A DNA stretch of 64,000 bases from Gonocerus acuteangulatus (GCA_946811695.1 OX328123.1:14291162-14355161); one strand, 5' to 3'. Shown: positions 32,024-44,592, counted from the stretch's first letter. The notes: generated by a model from the letters alone, not told the origin. Translations and numbers: made by a program.

Positions 32024-32363
32024 GGGGCGAGGTTAGCTCAGAGGTAGAGCACCGAACTCATATGCTGGAAGACCTAAGTTCAAATCCCGAGCAAGCATTT
32101 TTATCTTCTAGTGTCTTCGTTCATTGGTTGAATTCGGCCTCCCTGACCGTCTCAAGGCCAACCCAGCCTTTAATTAATTTATTAATGGGTACCTTGGTCC
32201 TAATGACTCGATCAGTCGAAGCAGCAAGACGAACATCAGACGGCCGGAGATAGTGCTGACCACACTATCTCCCTAGTGTGCCGTATGGTCATGAATCCGA
32301 TACCTCTACAGTATCTGCCCCTCAGGGCCCTCGTGGTCTGTTACGGGACTGATTTTTTTTTTT
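32024..32363 (+). mobile_element. tRNA-derived SINE (family M), full length
   Basis: Same head and body as 28176-28523. Flanked by an exact 14-bp target duplication TTTGTAACAGCTTT (32010-32023 and 32364-32377), which fixes the start at GGGGCGAGGTTAGCTC. Confidence 0.92.
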
Positions 32364-32389
32364 TTTGTAACAGCTTTATTCAGTCTTCA

Positions 32390-32600
32390 TACATTTTATT
32401 TTCAAGTTAATTGGGTGCGGCACACTAGGTTACAGAATCGTTTCGGCTATATGTCATGAAATTAACCATGCAATAAAATACAATATCTGAAGATTATGAT
32501 ATAAGAAAGTGTCATATAGCCGAAACGTTTCCGTATCAAAATTTAAACAACCTAGTGTACGCCATGCCACACCCTATGTAATTTGAAAATAAAATATATC
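32390..32600. mobile_element. Inverted PLE terminal fragment, decayed
   Basis: Inverted arms ATTTTATTTTCAAGTTAATT / ATTTGAAAATAAAAT and CACACTAGGTT / AACCTAGTGT. Both arms carry the TATAGCCGAAACG box, and the plus-strand half has CTGAAGA at 32487-32493 and GAAAC at 32522-32526. Stem II pairing is poor, so it is a ribozyme relic. Confidence 0.5.
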
Positions 32601-32604
32601 CGTA

Positions 32605-32956
32605 CCCTTGAGGTAAAGGACACTATATCACATTCTCGCCAATTTTCAATAACTTTGAACTAATAAACTTTGTATATTTTTTACTTAAAGAAACAGTTTA
32701 AAGTAATGTTTCATTTTGTTATTGATTTCATAGAAGTATTGATCATAGTCAAACAAAACCAAGTCCTTAACATGGTGTCTTTTACCTCTAATGAAAACAG
32801 AAATGATTTTATTTTTCTCTGTCTTATCTTCGTTATTTATGGGAACAGGACTTAGTGCTCTATTCCATTTTACGGATAAAAAAAAAATCCACATTAAGAA
32901 CATATTGTTAAGTCTATTTAATAAAAATATGGACATGGTGTCCTTTACCTCCGGGG
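32605..32956. mobile_element. Mariner-type MITE (352 bp)
   Basis: Imperfect TIRs (CCCTTGAGGTAAAGGACAC at the left; GTGTCCTTTACCTCCGGGG at the right) flanked by TA on both sides. A third copy of the motif (GGTGTCTTTTACCTC) lies inside at about 32774. No transposase. Confidence 0.65.
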
Positions 32957-33370
32957 TACAGATAAGAAGACTGAATAAAGCTTTTACCAACTACATCTTA
33001 GTCTTCAACTTAGAATCTAGACAATAATTAATAAATTTTGTTCATTGGGGTTTACTCCTCTGGAAGATTAATTAGTTATATGCCTATATTTTACCTCCTC
33101 CGACACTAATCTCGTCAGGTTTACTCAAGATAACAGATTGTGTGTATAATATCTACATGATCCTGTTCCCTAGGCTGTATAAGCTGTGGGTTTGTATCCT
33201 TACACTCTACTCGGCTGAATTAATACTGGGAGTTAAGCAGGCCCCGCCCAACCATCCTTACTTATCCACTCAACTTAATGAACCAAATAACTCAGCTCGA
33301 TGAATAACACAAATATACTTATTCAATATATCCAACGTTCCGCTTCTTGTATAACATATATTTTCTGTAA
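32957..33370. other. No gene seen
   Basis: AT-rich, with no motif or ORF of note. Confidence 0.35.
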
Positions 33371-34376
33371 AGGCCATTCACGTTCCGATTTGCCGTACGA
33401 CTTAGTAGGACTACTAGTCGGATAGTAGACTCCACTCACGCTCCGACTTGCTATCCAACTTGCGATCCAACTTTAATCCTAGTCTGTTATGAGAACCGAG
33501 TATGTTGCTGATTACGAACCAAAAAATGTATCGAGTGCAGACCGAAGTTGTCCGAAGGGCAAACACTAACTGATGTAAGTTGGACGACTTTGATCTGACC
33601 CTCCCACTCACGCTCCAACTCCGTCGCAAGTCGGATGTCGTACCTTCGAGTCGTCCCTCTAAATGTTCCGAGCGTCCAACTAGATTCCAACAAGCCCATT
33701 CACGATCCGACTTCTGGTCCAACTAGATTCCAACAAGCCCATTCACGATCCGACTTGTGGTACAAGTAGATTCCAACAAGCCCATTCACGATCCAACTTG
33801 TGGTACAACTAGATTCCAACAAGCCCATTCACGATCCGACTTGTGGTACAACTAGATTCCAACAAGCCCATTCACGATCCGACTTGCGGTACAACTAGAT
33901 TCCAACAAGCCCATTCACGATCCGACTTGTGGTACAACTAGATTCCAACAAGGCCATTCACGATCCGACTTGTGGTACAACTAGATTCCAACAAGCCCAT
34001 TCACGATCCGACTTGTGGTACAACTAGATTCCAACAAGCCCATTCACGATCCGACTTGTGGTACAACTAGATTCCAACAAGCCCATTCACGATCCGACAT
34101 GTGGTACAACTAGATTCTAACAAGCCCATTCACGATCCGACTTGTGGTACAACTAGATTCCAACAAGCCCATTCACCATCCGACTTGTGGTACAACTAGA
34201 TTCTAACAAGCCCATTCACGATCCGACTTGTGGTACAACTAGATTCCAACAAGCCCATTCACGATCCGACTTGTGGTACAACTAGATTCCAACAAGCCCA
34301 TTCACGATCCGACTACTGGTCCAACTTCGCAAGTTGGACCACAATTCGTACTGCAAATCGGAACGTGAATGGCCTG
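33371..34376. mobile_element. TIR element containing a minisatellite of its terminal motif
   Basis: Ends are inverted: AGGCCATTCACGTTCCGATT at the left, AATCGGAACGTGAATGGCCT at the right. A further ~330 bp of unique internal sequence (33410-33690) is followed by the 43-bp array, whose unit repeats the terminal-like CCATTCACGATCCGACTTG. A partial inverted copy of the unique part is at 62885-63139. The superfamily is not determinable. Confidence 0.7.
33700..34322. repeat. 43-bp minisatellite, about 14 copies
   Basis: Unit ACAACTAGATTCCAACAAGC then CCATTCACGATCCGACTTGTGGT. Variants include CTTGCGG, CATGTGG, GATTCTAAC and CACCATCC units. Confidence 0.93.
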
Positions 34377-34465
34377 CTTAAGTGATTATATTATTCCAGC
34401 ACGAATACCGAAGGACCTTAGATGTTGAAAATGTAATTAAGGAAGAATTTGTACAAAACACCCGT

Positions 34466-34520
34466 AATGCAGGAGCTGCATAACTAAACACAGCTCTCTG
34501 CAAGGAGGTTAGTTTATGCC
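34466..34520 (+). mobile_element. Family B 5' terminus fragment
   Basis: TGCAGGAGCTGCATAACTAA resembles the family B start at 42130. Confidence 0.5.
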
Positions 34521-34554
34521 GCTTTCTTGAAGTTGTGTAGTAAGTCTGATATGA

Positions 34555-35360
34555 AAACAGATATATTTGTCTGTTCGCTCTCTCACAGAATCAAAAATAG
34601 TCCCTCTTTGATAAAAATCGGTACAAAATTCGTTTCATTCGAGTGGCCAAGCTCGTTAACCAGAAAAATCCGTCCACCGTAACATGGGAAAATCGTAACC
34701 CGTACGTTTTCGAGTTCATATGTTTACAGGTATTCGTTTTATAGGTTCCTCGAAGAAGGATAACGAATGATACAAATTTTAAGGCGACATCTGTCAGCGT
34801 TTTTGAGAAAAATGGAAAACATGTTTTGTAACTCATTTTCAGTTTGCCTACTTAAAATCTTAGGATTCAATTGAAATATTTTCTACTTGTTTGTAATTCA
34901 TCTAAACTAGAATGTTTACATTTTTGTTACATTTGGGGCTAAGGGAATATTCGAAATAAATATTTTATTATTAGACATGAAAAGTTTTGGGATCTTGGTA
35001 TATTTTCGCAAATTCTCCGAAAAAAATGGCTAAATCTTGATGAATGGAAGCTGACCATTCGAAATATTACTAAATTATCTACAAAAACGGCCCTGAAGTA
35101 ATTTTCAATGGGGCGATAGCCATCGGAAAAATGTGTCGAAAATGTTTGGTTTGTTGTTTTGAATAGGTTTCAGTATTTGCTTAACCCCTTTTTTAATTGA
35201 TTGCTTTTTATTTTATATTGCATTTATTAGTAAAATCAGTATTTTAGTAAAAGAGGGCAAGAAAAAGAGAAACTTATTGGTAATAGTGTTTTCCTAGAGC
35301 GAGCGTTGAGAAGGCAGGGGAGTCATTTCCGGTTAGGTCCCCGCAAGGAAAATAACAGTT
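34555..35360 (-). mobile_element. Family A copy lacking the hairpin end
   Basis: TTTGTCTGTTCGCTCTC, AATCGGTACAAAA, AAGCTCGTTAACCAG and AACGAATGATAC in family A order, continuing to GGTAATAGTGTTTTCCTAG as at 49760. Confidence 0.65.
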
Positions 35361-36020
35361 TCGAAGTTTTTAACATTTATTTCTCCGATTGACGTTTTTC
35401 CATAGAATATTACTGCATAACCGTTTTGGTAGACAATTCAGTAAACTTTCGAATGGTTACTTTCCGCTTACCACGATGTCCTAACCGTTTTCGAGATATT
35501 AAAAAAACAAAAGAAGACCCTCAAAAATATACGAAATTTTTTCATGTATTTTAATTAATTTTTTTTCTAATACTTACTTCAAACGCAAATAGGATTTTAA
35601 TACATCAGGTTAGATAAATGTTGATCGCCTAAGAACAATTTTCCACTTTAAAAATAATTTTATTCTTTTTCTAGGTTCGAAAACCTGTAAAAAGAGAACC
35701 TTAAACCATACTAACTTGAAATCTTAAGCGTTAAGATTTTTTTTGCGCGGATTTCGCCCAAAAACCATGTTCTGGTGGAGGAATTCTGCTAATTAACAAA
35801 CTTGGCGTTTGAAATTATGGGAAAGGTTTTTGTACCTAATTTCATATTATTCGGAACATTTTTCAGGCTTTGAGAGATCGACTTATATATACACATATAA
35901 ATTTGAACCACCATCATTTTCGTATTTGGTTCTGAAACCAGACGTTTTCCAGTCGTCACTTTTAGATGAGATCTTATAAGCTATAAGTGGGTTTCTTCCC
36001 TCTAGTAACGCTAAAAGGAG
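35361..36020 (+). mobile_element. Family A copy, inverted relative to its neighbour
   Basis: The family A core appears reverse-complemented (ATTTCTCCGATTGACG; TTTTGCGCGGATTTCG; AAATTTGAACCACCATCATT) and ends near 36000 with a decayed hairpin. With 34555-35360 it forms a head-to-head pair. Confidence 0.55.
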
Positions 36021-36473
36021 CTAATCTGTATAAAGCGCTGTGATTCCGAAATGCATTATTATCATGCATGGAATCAAGGTTGCATAACCTGTATAAGGCG
36101 CATGCAATTATGTATGCCTTCCCCTGTAGATGACTTGGAGATGAGTTTAGCCTGAGTTATACCCGGCTGAATTATACGCTGGCTGTATACGTTGTAAAGA
36201 AGCAAGCTTTTTTTATACCTGAAGGATTACCTGAACGTGAGAGACGTGCTTTCTTCTGAGGATTAGCAAGGGAATCACAAAATCCTCTCAGCTTTTTCTT
36301 TCCCTTATACAAACATTAAGTATTTTTCATCTCGTTATTCTCCTTCAATTTCCAACTAGAATATCCGGTTAACCATCTATTCACTGGAAGATATTATATC
36401 TCCTATCTTACAAATTGAGCATATTATTAAAATGATGAATTTCTAATTTGAAAATGGCTGGAAAGACCCTTTT
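36021..36473. other. No gene seen
   Basis: No ORF or recognised repeat. Confidence 0.35.
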
Positions 36474-36614
36474 TAGCGCGGTTCCTCCCTCCCCCATAGG
36501 GAGGAACCCCGCTTATAAGGTTGATACAATGAAACAATCCGGAAGTGCCGACTAGAAAATTTTGCGTTTCAGAACCCCTAGAAACCAAAAATAACGGTGG
36601 TTCAAATTTGTATA

Positions 36615-36701
<87 letters not shown>

Positions 36702-38620
36702 CTGTTCGCTCTCTAAATAGAAGACGAATGGTCCGATTTTGATGAAATTTGGTACAAAAATCTGTCGTCCAATTTGAAAGGTCAAGTTCGTTAACTAGCA
36801 AAATCCGCCTACTGGAAGATGGCGTTTGGGGCGAAATTCGCGCAAAAAAAATCGTAACGCTTACGTTTTTGAGTTCATAAGCTTGTAAGTACTCTTTTTA
36901 TAGGCTTCTTGGGCAAGGAAAACGAATGAAACCATTTTCAAGGCGATAGCTTTAACCGTTTTCGAGAAAATTGGAAAAATAGTTTTTGAATACCGTTTTT
37001 GGTTTGGGTACTTAGAATCACGGGATTCAGTTGAAACATTATCTGCATGTTCTACTTTCATTAAAACTAATATGTTGAAAGTTATGTTACGTTTGGAGTT
37101 AAGGAAGGGTTAGAATAAAATATTTAATGAACAGACATGAAAAGTTTTGGGAACTTCGTATACTTTCATTAATATCTCGAACACGGTTGGGAAATCGTGG
37201 AAAGTGGATAGAAACTATTTGAAAGCTTACTAAATTCTCTACAAAAATGATTCTAAAACTATTTTTGATTAGGTTATGTCAATCGGAGAAATAAGTGCTT
37301 AAAACTTCAAATACGTCTGTTTTGTTCTTATGAACGGGTTTTTGTCGTTCTTTTTGTAATTTTTGTCTCTTTCCCTTGGTTTTTTATTGCTTTTTATTTT
37401 TTTAATTTCTTATGTTGTATTTGTAAGGAAAATGTATGTGTGTGTAAAACAGGATAGGTAAAATGAGACCAATTTTCTGTTGTCAGAAATAATGAAAAGT
37501 TTTGGGAACTTCGTATAATTTCTTAATATCTCGAAAACGGCTGAAAATCTTGGGAAGCGAAAGGTTACCATTCGAAAGCTTACTAAATGGTCTACAAGAA
37601 AGGTTCTAAAGAAAGTTTTGAATAAGCGATGTCAATCGGAGAAATAAGTGCTTAAAATTTGAAGTAATTGATTTCGTTTATTCGAACAGTTCTTTTTGTC
37701 TGTTTTTATTCCTATTTTTACATTGCTTATAGTTGGATAATGTATTTGACAATAAAATAGATTAATTAAAATAAGAAAAACAATTCATTGTTAGAAATAT
37801 ATCAGGCTGTACCGTATGAAATGTCAGTTTTGGATTTGCCGATTTCCTTCAAATGTCTTGAAACTGTTGAGGCTCCTAATCCGAGTTCTTTGGCATATTC
37901 CCTATTGTTTGCAATTGCTTATAGTAGTCACATGTATTTGCCAATAAAACAGGATACGTATAATTAGAATATTTTATTTTTGCGGTATCTTGGGGTTCTC
38001 AGATCCCTTATGAATATCTATTAGGCCCCCTTCGTATTTTTTCCTTAATATCTCGAAAAGGGTTAGGAGATCGTGGCAATTGAAATGTAACAGTTCGAAA
38101 GCTTACTAAATTCTCTACAAAAAATGTTTTACAGAAATGTTTGATGGGGTCGTCACATTAGGAGAAATAAGTGCTTAAAACTTAGTTAGTTTCCTTTATT
38201 TAAACGGATCTATTTATGTGTTTCCCGAAGTTTTTTTTTCACTGCTCGTTATTTTTGTACTTGCTTATAGTAGTCTAATGTATTTTTCATTAAACAGGAT
38301 ATGTATAATTAAAAGCATTATTTTGTTTGTTAGAATTCGAAGATGCCGTATGAATATCTAGATTACAGTACTGGTTTTGATTTCGTATTTTAGAATTGTT
38401 CTTGGTATTCCCTATTTTCATGTATTACCCTTAGTTCTTTATTGCTAGTAGTTTTTTTTTTTATTGATTATAGAATATAAATCTATTTGGCAATAAAATA
38501 GGATACGTAAAATTAGAAACAATATTTCGGGTATTTCTGAGCGAAATGCCTTGTAAGATTGTCTACCACCACGAACGGCGTTTTTCCTCTATTTACCTCA
38601 CATTTTAATTGGTTGCTGTT
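36474..38620 (-). mobile_element. Family A copy, expanded
   Basis: Complete hairpin end (GCGGTTCCTCCCTCCCCC...GGGAGGAACC), a (TA)n tract of about 80 bp at 36617-36697, and the standard core. From about 37100 a block beginning AAAAGTTTTGGGAACTTCGT is repeated at about 37495 and, more weakly, at 38030, which lengthens this copy. The 5' terminus is not clearly present. Confidence 0.7.
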
Positions 38621-38624
38621 TTTA

Positions 38625-38760
38625 GCTTGTTTCCTGCTTCACTTCACAGATAGGAAACACGCTTCTGACGTCGACCCAATGACGTAATCCGAAGTGCCTA
38701 ATAAATGATTTAACGTATTAGAACAGGTAGATATCAAAAATAGCTGTTTTTAAATTAGAA
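38625..38760 (-). mobile_element. Family A hairpin-end fragment
   Basis: TTAGCTTGTTTCCTGCTTCAC, GATAGGAAACACGC, AATCCGAAGTGCC: a diverged hairpin end. Confidence 0.45.
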
Positions 38761-38764
38761 TCTA

Positions 38765-40037
38765 TTGTTGAGTAATTATATGAATCTTTATACGGCTTTA
38801 TTAGCCGTATTATTCTATATAGGCTTTATAAGGCAGGAGATACTACTTAATCTTGAAGACTTGTTCTTAGTCCTTCTTTATCAACTAGATAGGCTTTATT
38901 AGACATATTATTCTTCATAGGCTTTATTAGACAGGGAATTCTGATAAAATGTCGTGTTGTCGCAGCAAATTGTAATTACGATTTATCTAAGGTCAGGTAA
39001 CATTAGCGAGTCTACATTGTTAAGATCACCGACAGCGAAGGTAGACAATTGCTATGATTTAGTCTACATATGTATATTAATTCCTAAATGTAGAAAATAA
39101 ACTTTACAACGGTTAGATACTATGAACGAATAGACAGTCGGTTCAGTCCCAAACAAACAGAGGGTTTACTAGAAATTTACCTGCTAGGAGTTAATCCTCA
39201 AGAGAAGTAACCCTTGTAGGGTAATATAACCCAGGTATCTGCCGACACAAATACAAAGCCTTGCAAGAGTAGGTAGAGCAACTTTAAGATTTCGTTCACT
39301 AAAATTTCTTAAACTGACCTAGATTCAGACATAACATAACATAAATTATATTGTAAATATTGATAAAGATTAATTAGTTGTCAACATATACATAAATTAG
39401 CAATCAACAGTTTTCTTTGTACGACTATTATTAACGACTATTTAGTTATGAGCCGATCCATAAATTAGCGATCAAAAGTTGCAGGTGATTCCGTATTAGA
39501 TATTTATTAAATATTCATAAAGACTATTTGGTTGTAAACCGATTCATCAATAAGCAATCAATATTTTTAAACACTGGATATATACTAACCAATTATAACG
39601 ACTGTTTAGTTATGAACCGATTCATAAATTAGCGATTAAAAAACACAGGTTTATTGACTAAATATTGATAAAAGTATTTAAATAGAAGAAAAAAAGATTT
39701 CCTCAAGACTTGCTCTTGTTCAATTTGTATTTACTCTATTGACTTTATTAGGCATATTCTTCTATATAGGCTTCATTAGGCAGTGGTATCTACTCAATTT
39801 TGAGAACTTGTTCTTGATCCTTCTGTATCCACTAGATTGGCTTTATTAGGCATATTATTCTATATAGGCTTTATTAGGGAGTGGTATCTACTCAATTTTG
39901 AGAACTTGTTCTTGATCCTTCTGTATCCACTAGATTGGCTTTATTTGGCATATTATTCTATATAGGCTTTATTAGGGAGTGGTATCTACCCAATTTTGAG
40001 AACTTGTTCTTGATCCTTCTGTATCCACTAGATTGGC
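38765..40037. repeat. Degenerate ~98-bp tandem repeats
   Basis: The clearest units (39745-40037) repeat GGCTTTATTAGGCATATTATT...ACTAGATT with a 98-bp spacing (ACTAGATTGG at 39831 and 39929). Older copies lie at 38790-38955. Between them, 39310-39680 has a different set of diverged units around CATAAATTAGCGATC. Confidence 0.75.
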
Positions 40038-40100
40038 TCGCTGGGAAAATTCCTCGCTGCACCCTGGATGTCGGAACTAATGACCTAGATGTAAATGCGC

Positions 40101-40158
<58 letters not shown>
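40038..40158 (+). mobile_element. SINE 3' end with long poly-A
   Basis: CTCGCTGCACCCTGGATGTC, then TAATGACCTAGATGTAAATG and GCGCGGTT followed by about 53 A. The tail matches that of the 5S-SINE at 63647. Related reverse copy at 43629-43695. Confidence 0.65.
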
Positions 40159-40161
<3 letters not shown>

Positions 40162-40434
40162 TATATATGTGTACATAATTTAACTAATTAAGAATATCCA
40201 TACGTATTTGTTTTTATGTATTCTAAGTGAACTTGGGCACTGTGTGCGCCTCCTCGTGGCAGAATACGGGCAACTGATTGGTGGCTCTCGAGGCGGACCT
40301 GACATTCAGGTCCCCGGTTGGGGAGAAGGAATTGAGTAAGGTTTGATTGTTTTAATAGCCAAACCTTGTTCAGTTCTGTGGCAATCAGGCTAAGCACATT
40401 AAATTCCAGGCAAGTTAGACGTAAAGAGATAATT
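40159..40434. other. No gene seen
   Basis: Moderately GC-rich segment without a recognised feature. Confidence 0.3.
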
Positions 40435-40574
40435 TTAGCGCGGTTCCTCTCTCTCTCCATATGGAGGACCCCGCCCTCCAAATGGAGGCCTCATGACGCA
40501 ATCCAGAAGTCCCGACAAAAAAGTTTGCGTTTAAGAACCCCTGAGAGACCGAAAATAACGGTGTTTCAAATTGG

Positions 40575-40652
<78 letters not shown>

Positions 40653-40945
40653 ATCGCTCTCTGGACACCCTTAAAAAGTTTTGGGTACTTTGTATATTTT
40701 CCTTAATTTTATTTTTTTAAATTATTTTCCTTATATCTCGAAAACGGTTTGAAATCTTCATAAGCGGATCCTTACCATTCGAAAGCTTACTAAATGCTAA
40801 TAATTCTGAAGCAATTATCGATTCATCGGAGAAATGAGTGCTTAAAAAAATAGTTTTTGAATACCGTTTTTGGTTTGGGTACTTAGAATCATGGGATTCA
40901 GTTGAAACATTTTCTGCATGTTCTACTTTCATTAAAACTAATATG

Positions 40946-41152
40946 GAAGCGTAGATCGTCGGGGTTTCGGTCAGTGTTCTTATTCAATAAAACACATTTT
41001 ATTTGCTAAAATGTATATTTATTGCCGCCAACGTTTCGGCTTGCTATACAAGCCATCTTCAGGGCTATTGAGAAGATTGAGAACTGTCCCGTTTCAAGAA
41101 GAGAACATTTCTCTACGCTTCCTACTTCTGAACGGTCGACCATATCTTCTCA
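40946..41152 (-). mobile_element. Short PLE insertion with target duplication
   Basis: 207 bp flanked by the exact 15-bp repeat ATTAAAACTAATATG (40931-40945 and 41153-41167). Contains a hammerhead-like core on the minus strand and an internal inverted pair GGAAGCGTAGA / TCTACGCTTCC. Confidence 0.85.
41024..41065 (-). ncRNA. Hammerhead-like ribozyme (PLE type)
   Basis: Minus strand: CTGAAGA, one unpaired T, perfect stem II GGCTTG/CAAGCC with loop TATAG, GAAAC, GTT, then GGC pairing with GCC before the core. Confidence 0.78.
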
Positions 41153-41555
41153 ATTAAAACTAATATGTTGAAATTTTTGTTACGTTTAATATTTTATGTA
41201 TAATGTATTTGACAATAAAACTGGTTAAGTAAAATAACAAAAACAATTTATTGTTAGAAATATAGATTTCCAAGATTCATAGACCTTGCCACTAGCGGGT
41301 CCGTTTCTAGTGTAGCCGACCCTTCCAGGTAAGATTGTAAATCATGACCTTTCAAGACTTTACTACTCACAGGAATGGCATTAGTGACCTTAAGGGTTGA
41401 CACGCCATTATAATAATTAATTAAAAAAAAAGACTGGTGGAACCAAAATAATAACTGCTTCTATTTTAGTCTTTTAAAATTAGACTAGGGATATGAACGG
41501 AACCGCGCTAAGATGATGCAGTTCCTGCGAGACGGACTTTTTTTTCGTAATGCTC

Positions 41556-41646
41556 TTTTTAGCACGCCCATTTTTGCCTCATTCTACTACAAATGAGGTG
41601 TAAAATAAACCCCTAAAGTTATGACATCTCAATGCGGGACACTGTC
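41556..41646 (-). mobile_element. Mariner-type MITE end fragment
   Basis: GCCCATTTTTGCCTC, AATAAACCCCTAAAGTTATG and CTCAATGCGGGACA match the right arm of the MITE at 55224-56156. Confidence 0.75.
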
Positions 41647-42121
41647 GCACGTATTCACTCGCAGCAATATTTCACTTTTTAAAGCTCGACAACCGGAATT
41701 CAGGACTGATTTTTCGCAGACAACCCTATACCACCGTGTTTGTAATGAAATGATCTTTATTTTAACTTAACATTAATTCATTAATCAGACCGATCAGGTT
41801 ACTCGTTTCGAGTTACCTGTTTACACCCGGCAACCCAAGAGTTGTGAGAGGTAAAAAATAGACAACCTATTGATTGCATATTCTATAGGCTTCATACTTT
41901 GTCTATTAACCAAACCGATGCAATTTAAAAAAAAAAAATTAATTTTTAATAATTCATATTCTGGACTTATTTTTTTCAGGCAGCCCATTCAAAATATCTT
42001 TATTGACATAATTAATTTAGTATAAAATAATTTTCATCCATTATCCAGCTCGATGAAGGTCGTTGTATGCCGGGATCTTAGACCTTGGTGCCAAACGACA
42101 TTTCCTGTTTCAAATTAAAAG
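41647..42121. other. No gene seen
   Basis: AT-rich; nothing recognised. Confidence 0.35.
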
Positions 42122-43167
42122 TCCGTCACGCAGGAGCTGCATAACTAAGCACTTTCCTCAGAATTTGGGTAGTGTAGACTGCTTTCCAGAACAATTTCCT
42201 TAAAATATCCTACATAAATAAAATAAAAACATGAATAGTTCTCTTTTAATTTTGTAATGAGTAACTGATAAATTATTAATTTGATTCCAGAGTTATGTTT
42301 ACAAATGGTACCTACTACACTACGTAATAAATACAAAATCCTCATATTATGGTATTTTGATCTAACGCAGGAACCGGATACAGTCCCTCTAGCGCTCCTT
42401 GCGGCGCCTTTATGAACCTATGTCTGGCTGGCTTTTCTATTGAAATATATTACAAAGTAAACCCCCCTTTCCGATTGACCGATTCAGCTCATTTTTACAA
42501 CACTTCTTTCTCATGAGTTACCCACGACGTATACCGCGTTTCGTTACAATACAGCAGAAATTACGACCAGTATGAGTATATTAGTAATTTAGGTCCGGAG
42601 TAAACCCCCCCCCCTCCTAATGAACCAATTTAGTTTATTTTTACAACACATATTTACCTGTAGATTGCCACTACGAATACCAAGTTTCGTCGAAATATAC
42701 CAAAAATCACGGTTGGTAGTGGCGAATTGGTATTGTGGGTCTGGAGAACCCCCCCCCCCCCCTCCTAATAAACCGATTTAGTTTATTTTTACAACACATA
42801 TTTACCTGTAGATTACCACTATGAATACCGAGTTTCGTCGAAATATACCTAAAATCACGGCTGGTAGTGGCAAATTGGTATTGTCGGTCCGGAGTAAACC
42901 CCCCCCCCTCCTTATGAACCGATTTAGTTTATTTTTATAGCTCACTTTTCTCTCTATAATATCAGTACGAATACCAAGTTTCGTTGAAATATAACAAATA
43001 TTACGGCTGAAATGGTCAAATTAGTGTTTTGGGTTCGGGGTAAACCCCCCCTTCCGGTGGACCGATTTTGGTGGTTAACGAACTCGTTCAATCGTTTGCT
43101 AATTGAATGCTATATACCAAGTTTCATGACGAAAAAACTAAAACTCTGGCCGCTATCGTGTTAACAG

Positions 43168-43257
<90 letters not shown>

Positions 43258-43377
43258 TTTAACGGGGGTCATTTTCGGTGTCTACTAGGTAGGATCGATA
43301 AAGATTTGAAGAAATTTTTCAAAAATTCCGTCACGAGTCCAACCTCAATAGCTACTTTCCTTCCGAGGAAAGTGCTA
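42122..43377 (+). mobile_element. DINE-1-like family B, copy 1
   Basis: Starts TCCGTCACGCAGGAGCTGCA with subterminal AGCACTTTCCTC and ends with hairpin ACTTTCCT-TCCG-AGGAAAGT then GCTAA. The centre holds 3-4 diverged ~135-bp repeats, each with a poly-C run after GGAGTAAA, ACAACACATATTTACC and AATACCGAGTTTCGTCGAAA. A (TA)n tract lies at about 43180-43254. Copy 2 at 57507-58751 has the same plan. No ORF. Confidence 0.75.
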
Positions 43378-43628
43378 AAAGGCTACAGCCACTAAATCTT
43401 AACCGAATCCAAAGCTAATAAAGTCTAATAAAATTTAAAACAACTTTGTTTATTACATTGCGCGTAAACAATTCACGAACTTTTGACAATTGAACATATA
43501 ATAATATTTTATTCTTCTTCTAACTTAATGTCAGCACTGATATCCTTGAAATTAAACATTCAAATCCCGATTAGACACGGAAAAATTCAAAATCGCTTTT
43601 CAAATCATTCAAAAATCATATATTTATA

Positions 43629-43695
43629 TATTTTTTTACGGCGCGCCGACATCTAGGCCATTGGTGCTGACATCCAGAGTGCAGCGAGCCGTTAG
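43629..43695 (-). mobile_element. SINE 3' end fragment, reverse
   Basis: Reverse complement of the same tail as 40038-40158 (CTCGCTGCACTCTGGATGTC and GGCCTAGATGTC) with a short A tail. Confidence 0.6.
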
Positions 43696-44592
43696 ATCAG
43701 AAACTTCCTGCCGCCGCACAGTGTAACGTCCAATGGACAAAAACCTAAATTTTTGTTTTCTCATATTTAATATTTAATCCTCTAGCTAAGTTTAGAAACT
43801 ATTCAAGGAATTAAAATCGCATAAAACTAATAAATATTAGCTTTATTTTGATCAACAAACACATTAGCAGTATAATAAACAAGGCAAAGTCTTCAAAACC
43901 TGCTTTATAGCAACAATCAGTTTGAGCCTCTCTCGTTGAAGATAGGACTGTGTTTTCATTAAGTCATCCGAAGGAAATTACCTCAAAACTATCCCTTTTT
44001 TATCTGATATAATTGATTACGGGTAATTACTCAATTATTATTTATCCTGAATTATTCTTCATTAATTTTTGACATTTTTCTTATGTACAAAATTTTGATA
44101 GCCCATAACAAAAAAACTTCATCTGCAAACATCCCAAGTTTTTTAGAGCTTAAAGTTTACCTCAAGTATAATGTACTGACAGCAATTTAGTTTGCCGAAA
44201 CTTGCCGATTCCAAAGATTTTTATTTTTATATCCATCAATTTATTTTTTCTTTCAAATTTGAAAAAAATGTGGATAAATCCAAGAAAACGGTATCAATCC
44301 TCGGACAAATGATTCTATTTGATCTGCAGGATGCTCCTAAAGAAATATTAAGCAATATTAGAAAGTCTGCCAGTTTAGTACTATATTATGTGTAAAAAAT
44401 GTGGGAACGTGTTCACCGCAGAGGAAAAAACTCCTATATAAATACTGGTTGAAGCAATATATCAACTTAAAAGGAATTGTAATTAATTTTTATCATGAAA
44501 AAAGATGTTCTCGTTCTGATGGCCCTTCTGGCTACCTTAGAGGCAGACATACAAAAGAGTTTATTACTACATTATATGTTACAGTTATATTA
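43696..44592. other. No gene recognised
   Basis: AT-rich. Two adjacent frames of 67 codons (44192-44395 and 44401-44604) have plausible composition but no motif I can name. Confidence 0.35.

Larger units (their letters stand above)
40435..41540 (-). mobile_element. Family A copy split by a PLE insertion
   Basis: Hairpin end (GCGGTTCCTCTCTCTCC..GGAGGACCCCGC), (TA)n then (TG)n at about 40577-40648, core, and the 5' terminus GGAACCGCGCTAAGATGATG...GAGACGGAC at 41499-41538. Interrupted by 40946-41152. Confidence 0.75.

Noticed and set aside
32024..32100. tRNA gene
   Set aside because: Same SINE family as 28176, with an exact 14-bp target duplication.
33414..33722. 102-codon minus-strand ORF
   Set aside because: It lies in the TIR element and its minisatellite. 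Composition reflects the repeat, and no motif is present.
36545..36742. Ile/Tyr repeat proteins
   Set aside because: Translation of (TA)n microsatellites; the same occurs at 19066, 27289, 27625, 40366, 48849, 58508 and 61212.
39935..40183. Lys-rich or Phe-rich ORFs over poly-A
   Set aside because: They are translations of the SINE poly-A tail and a 98-bp repeat.
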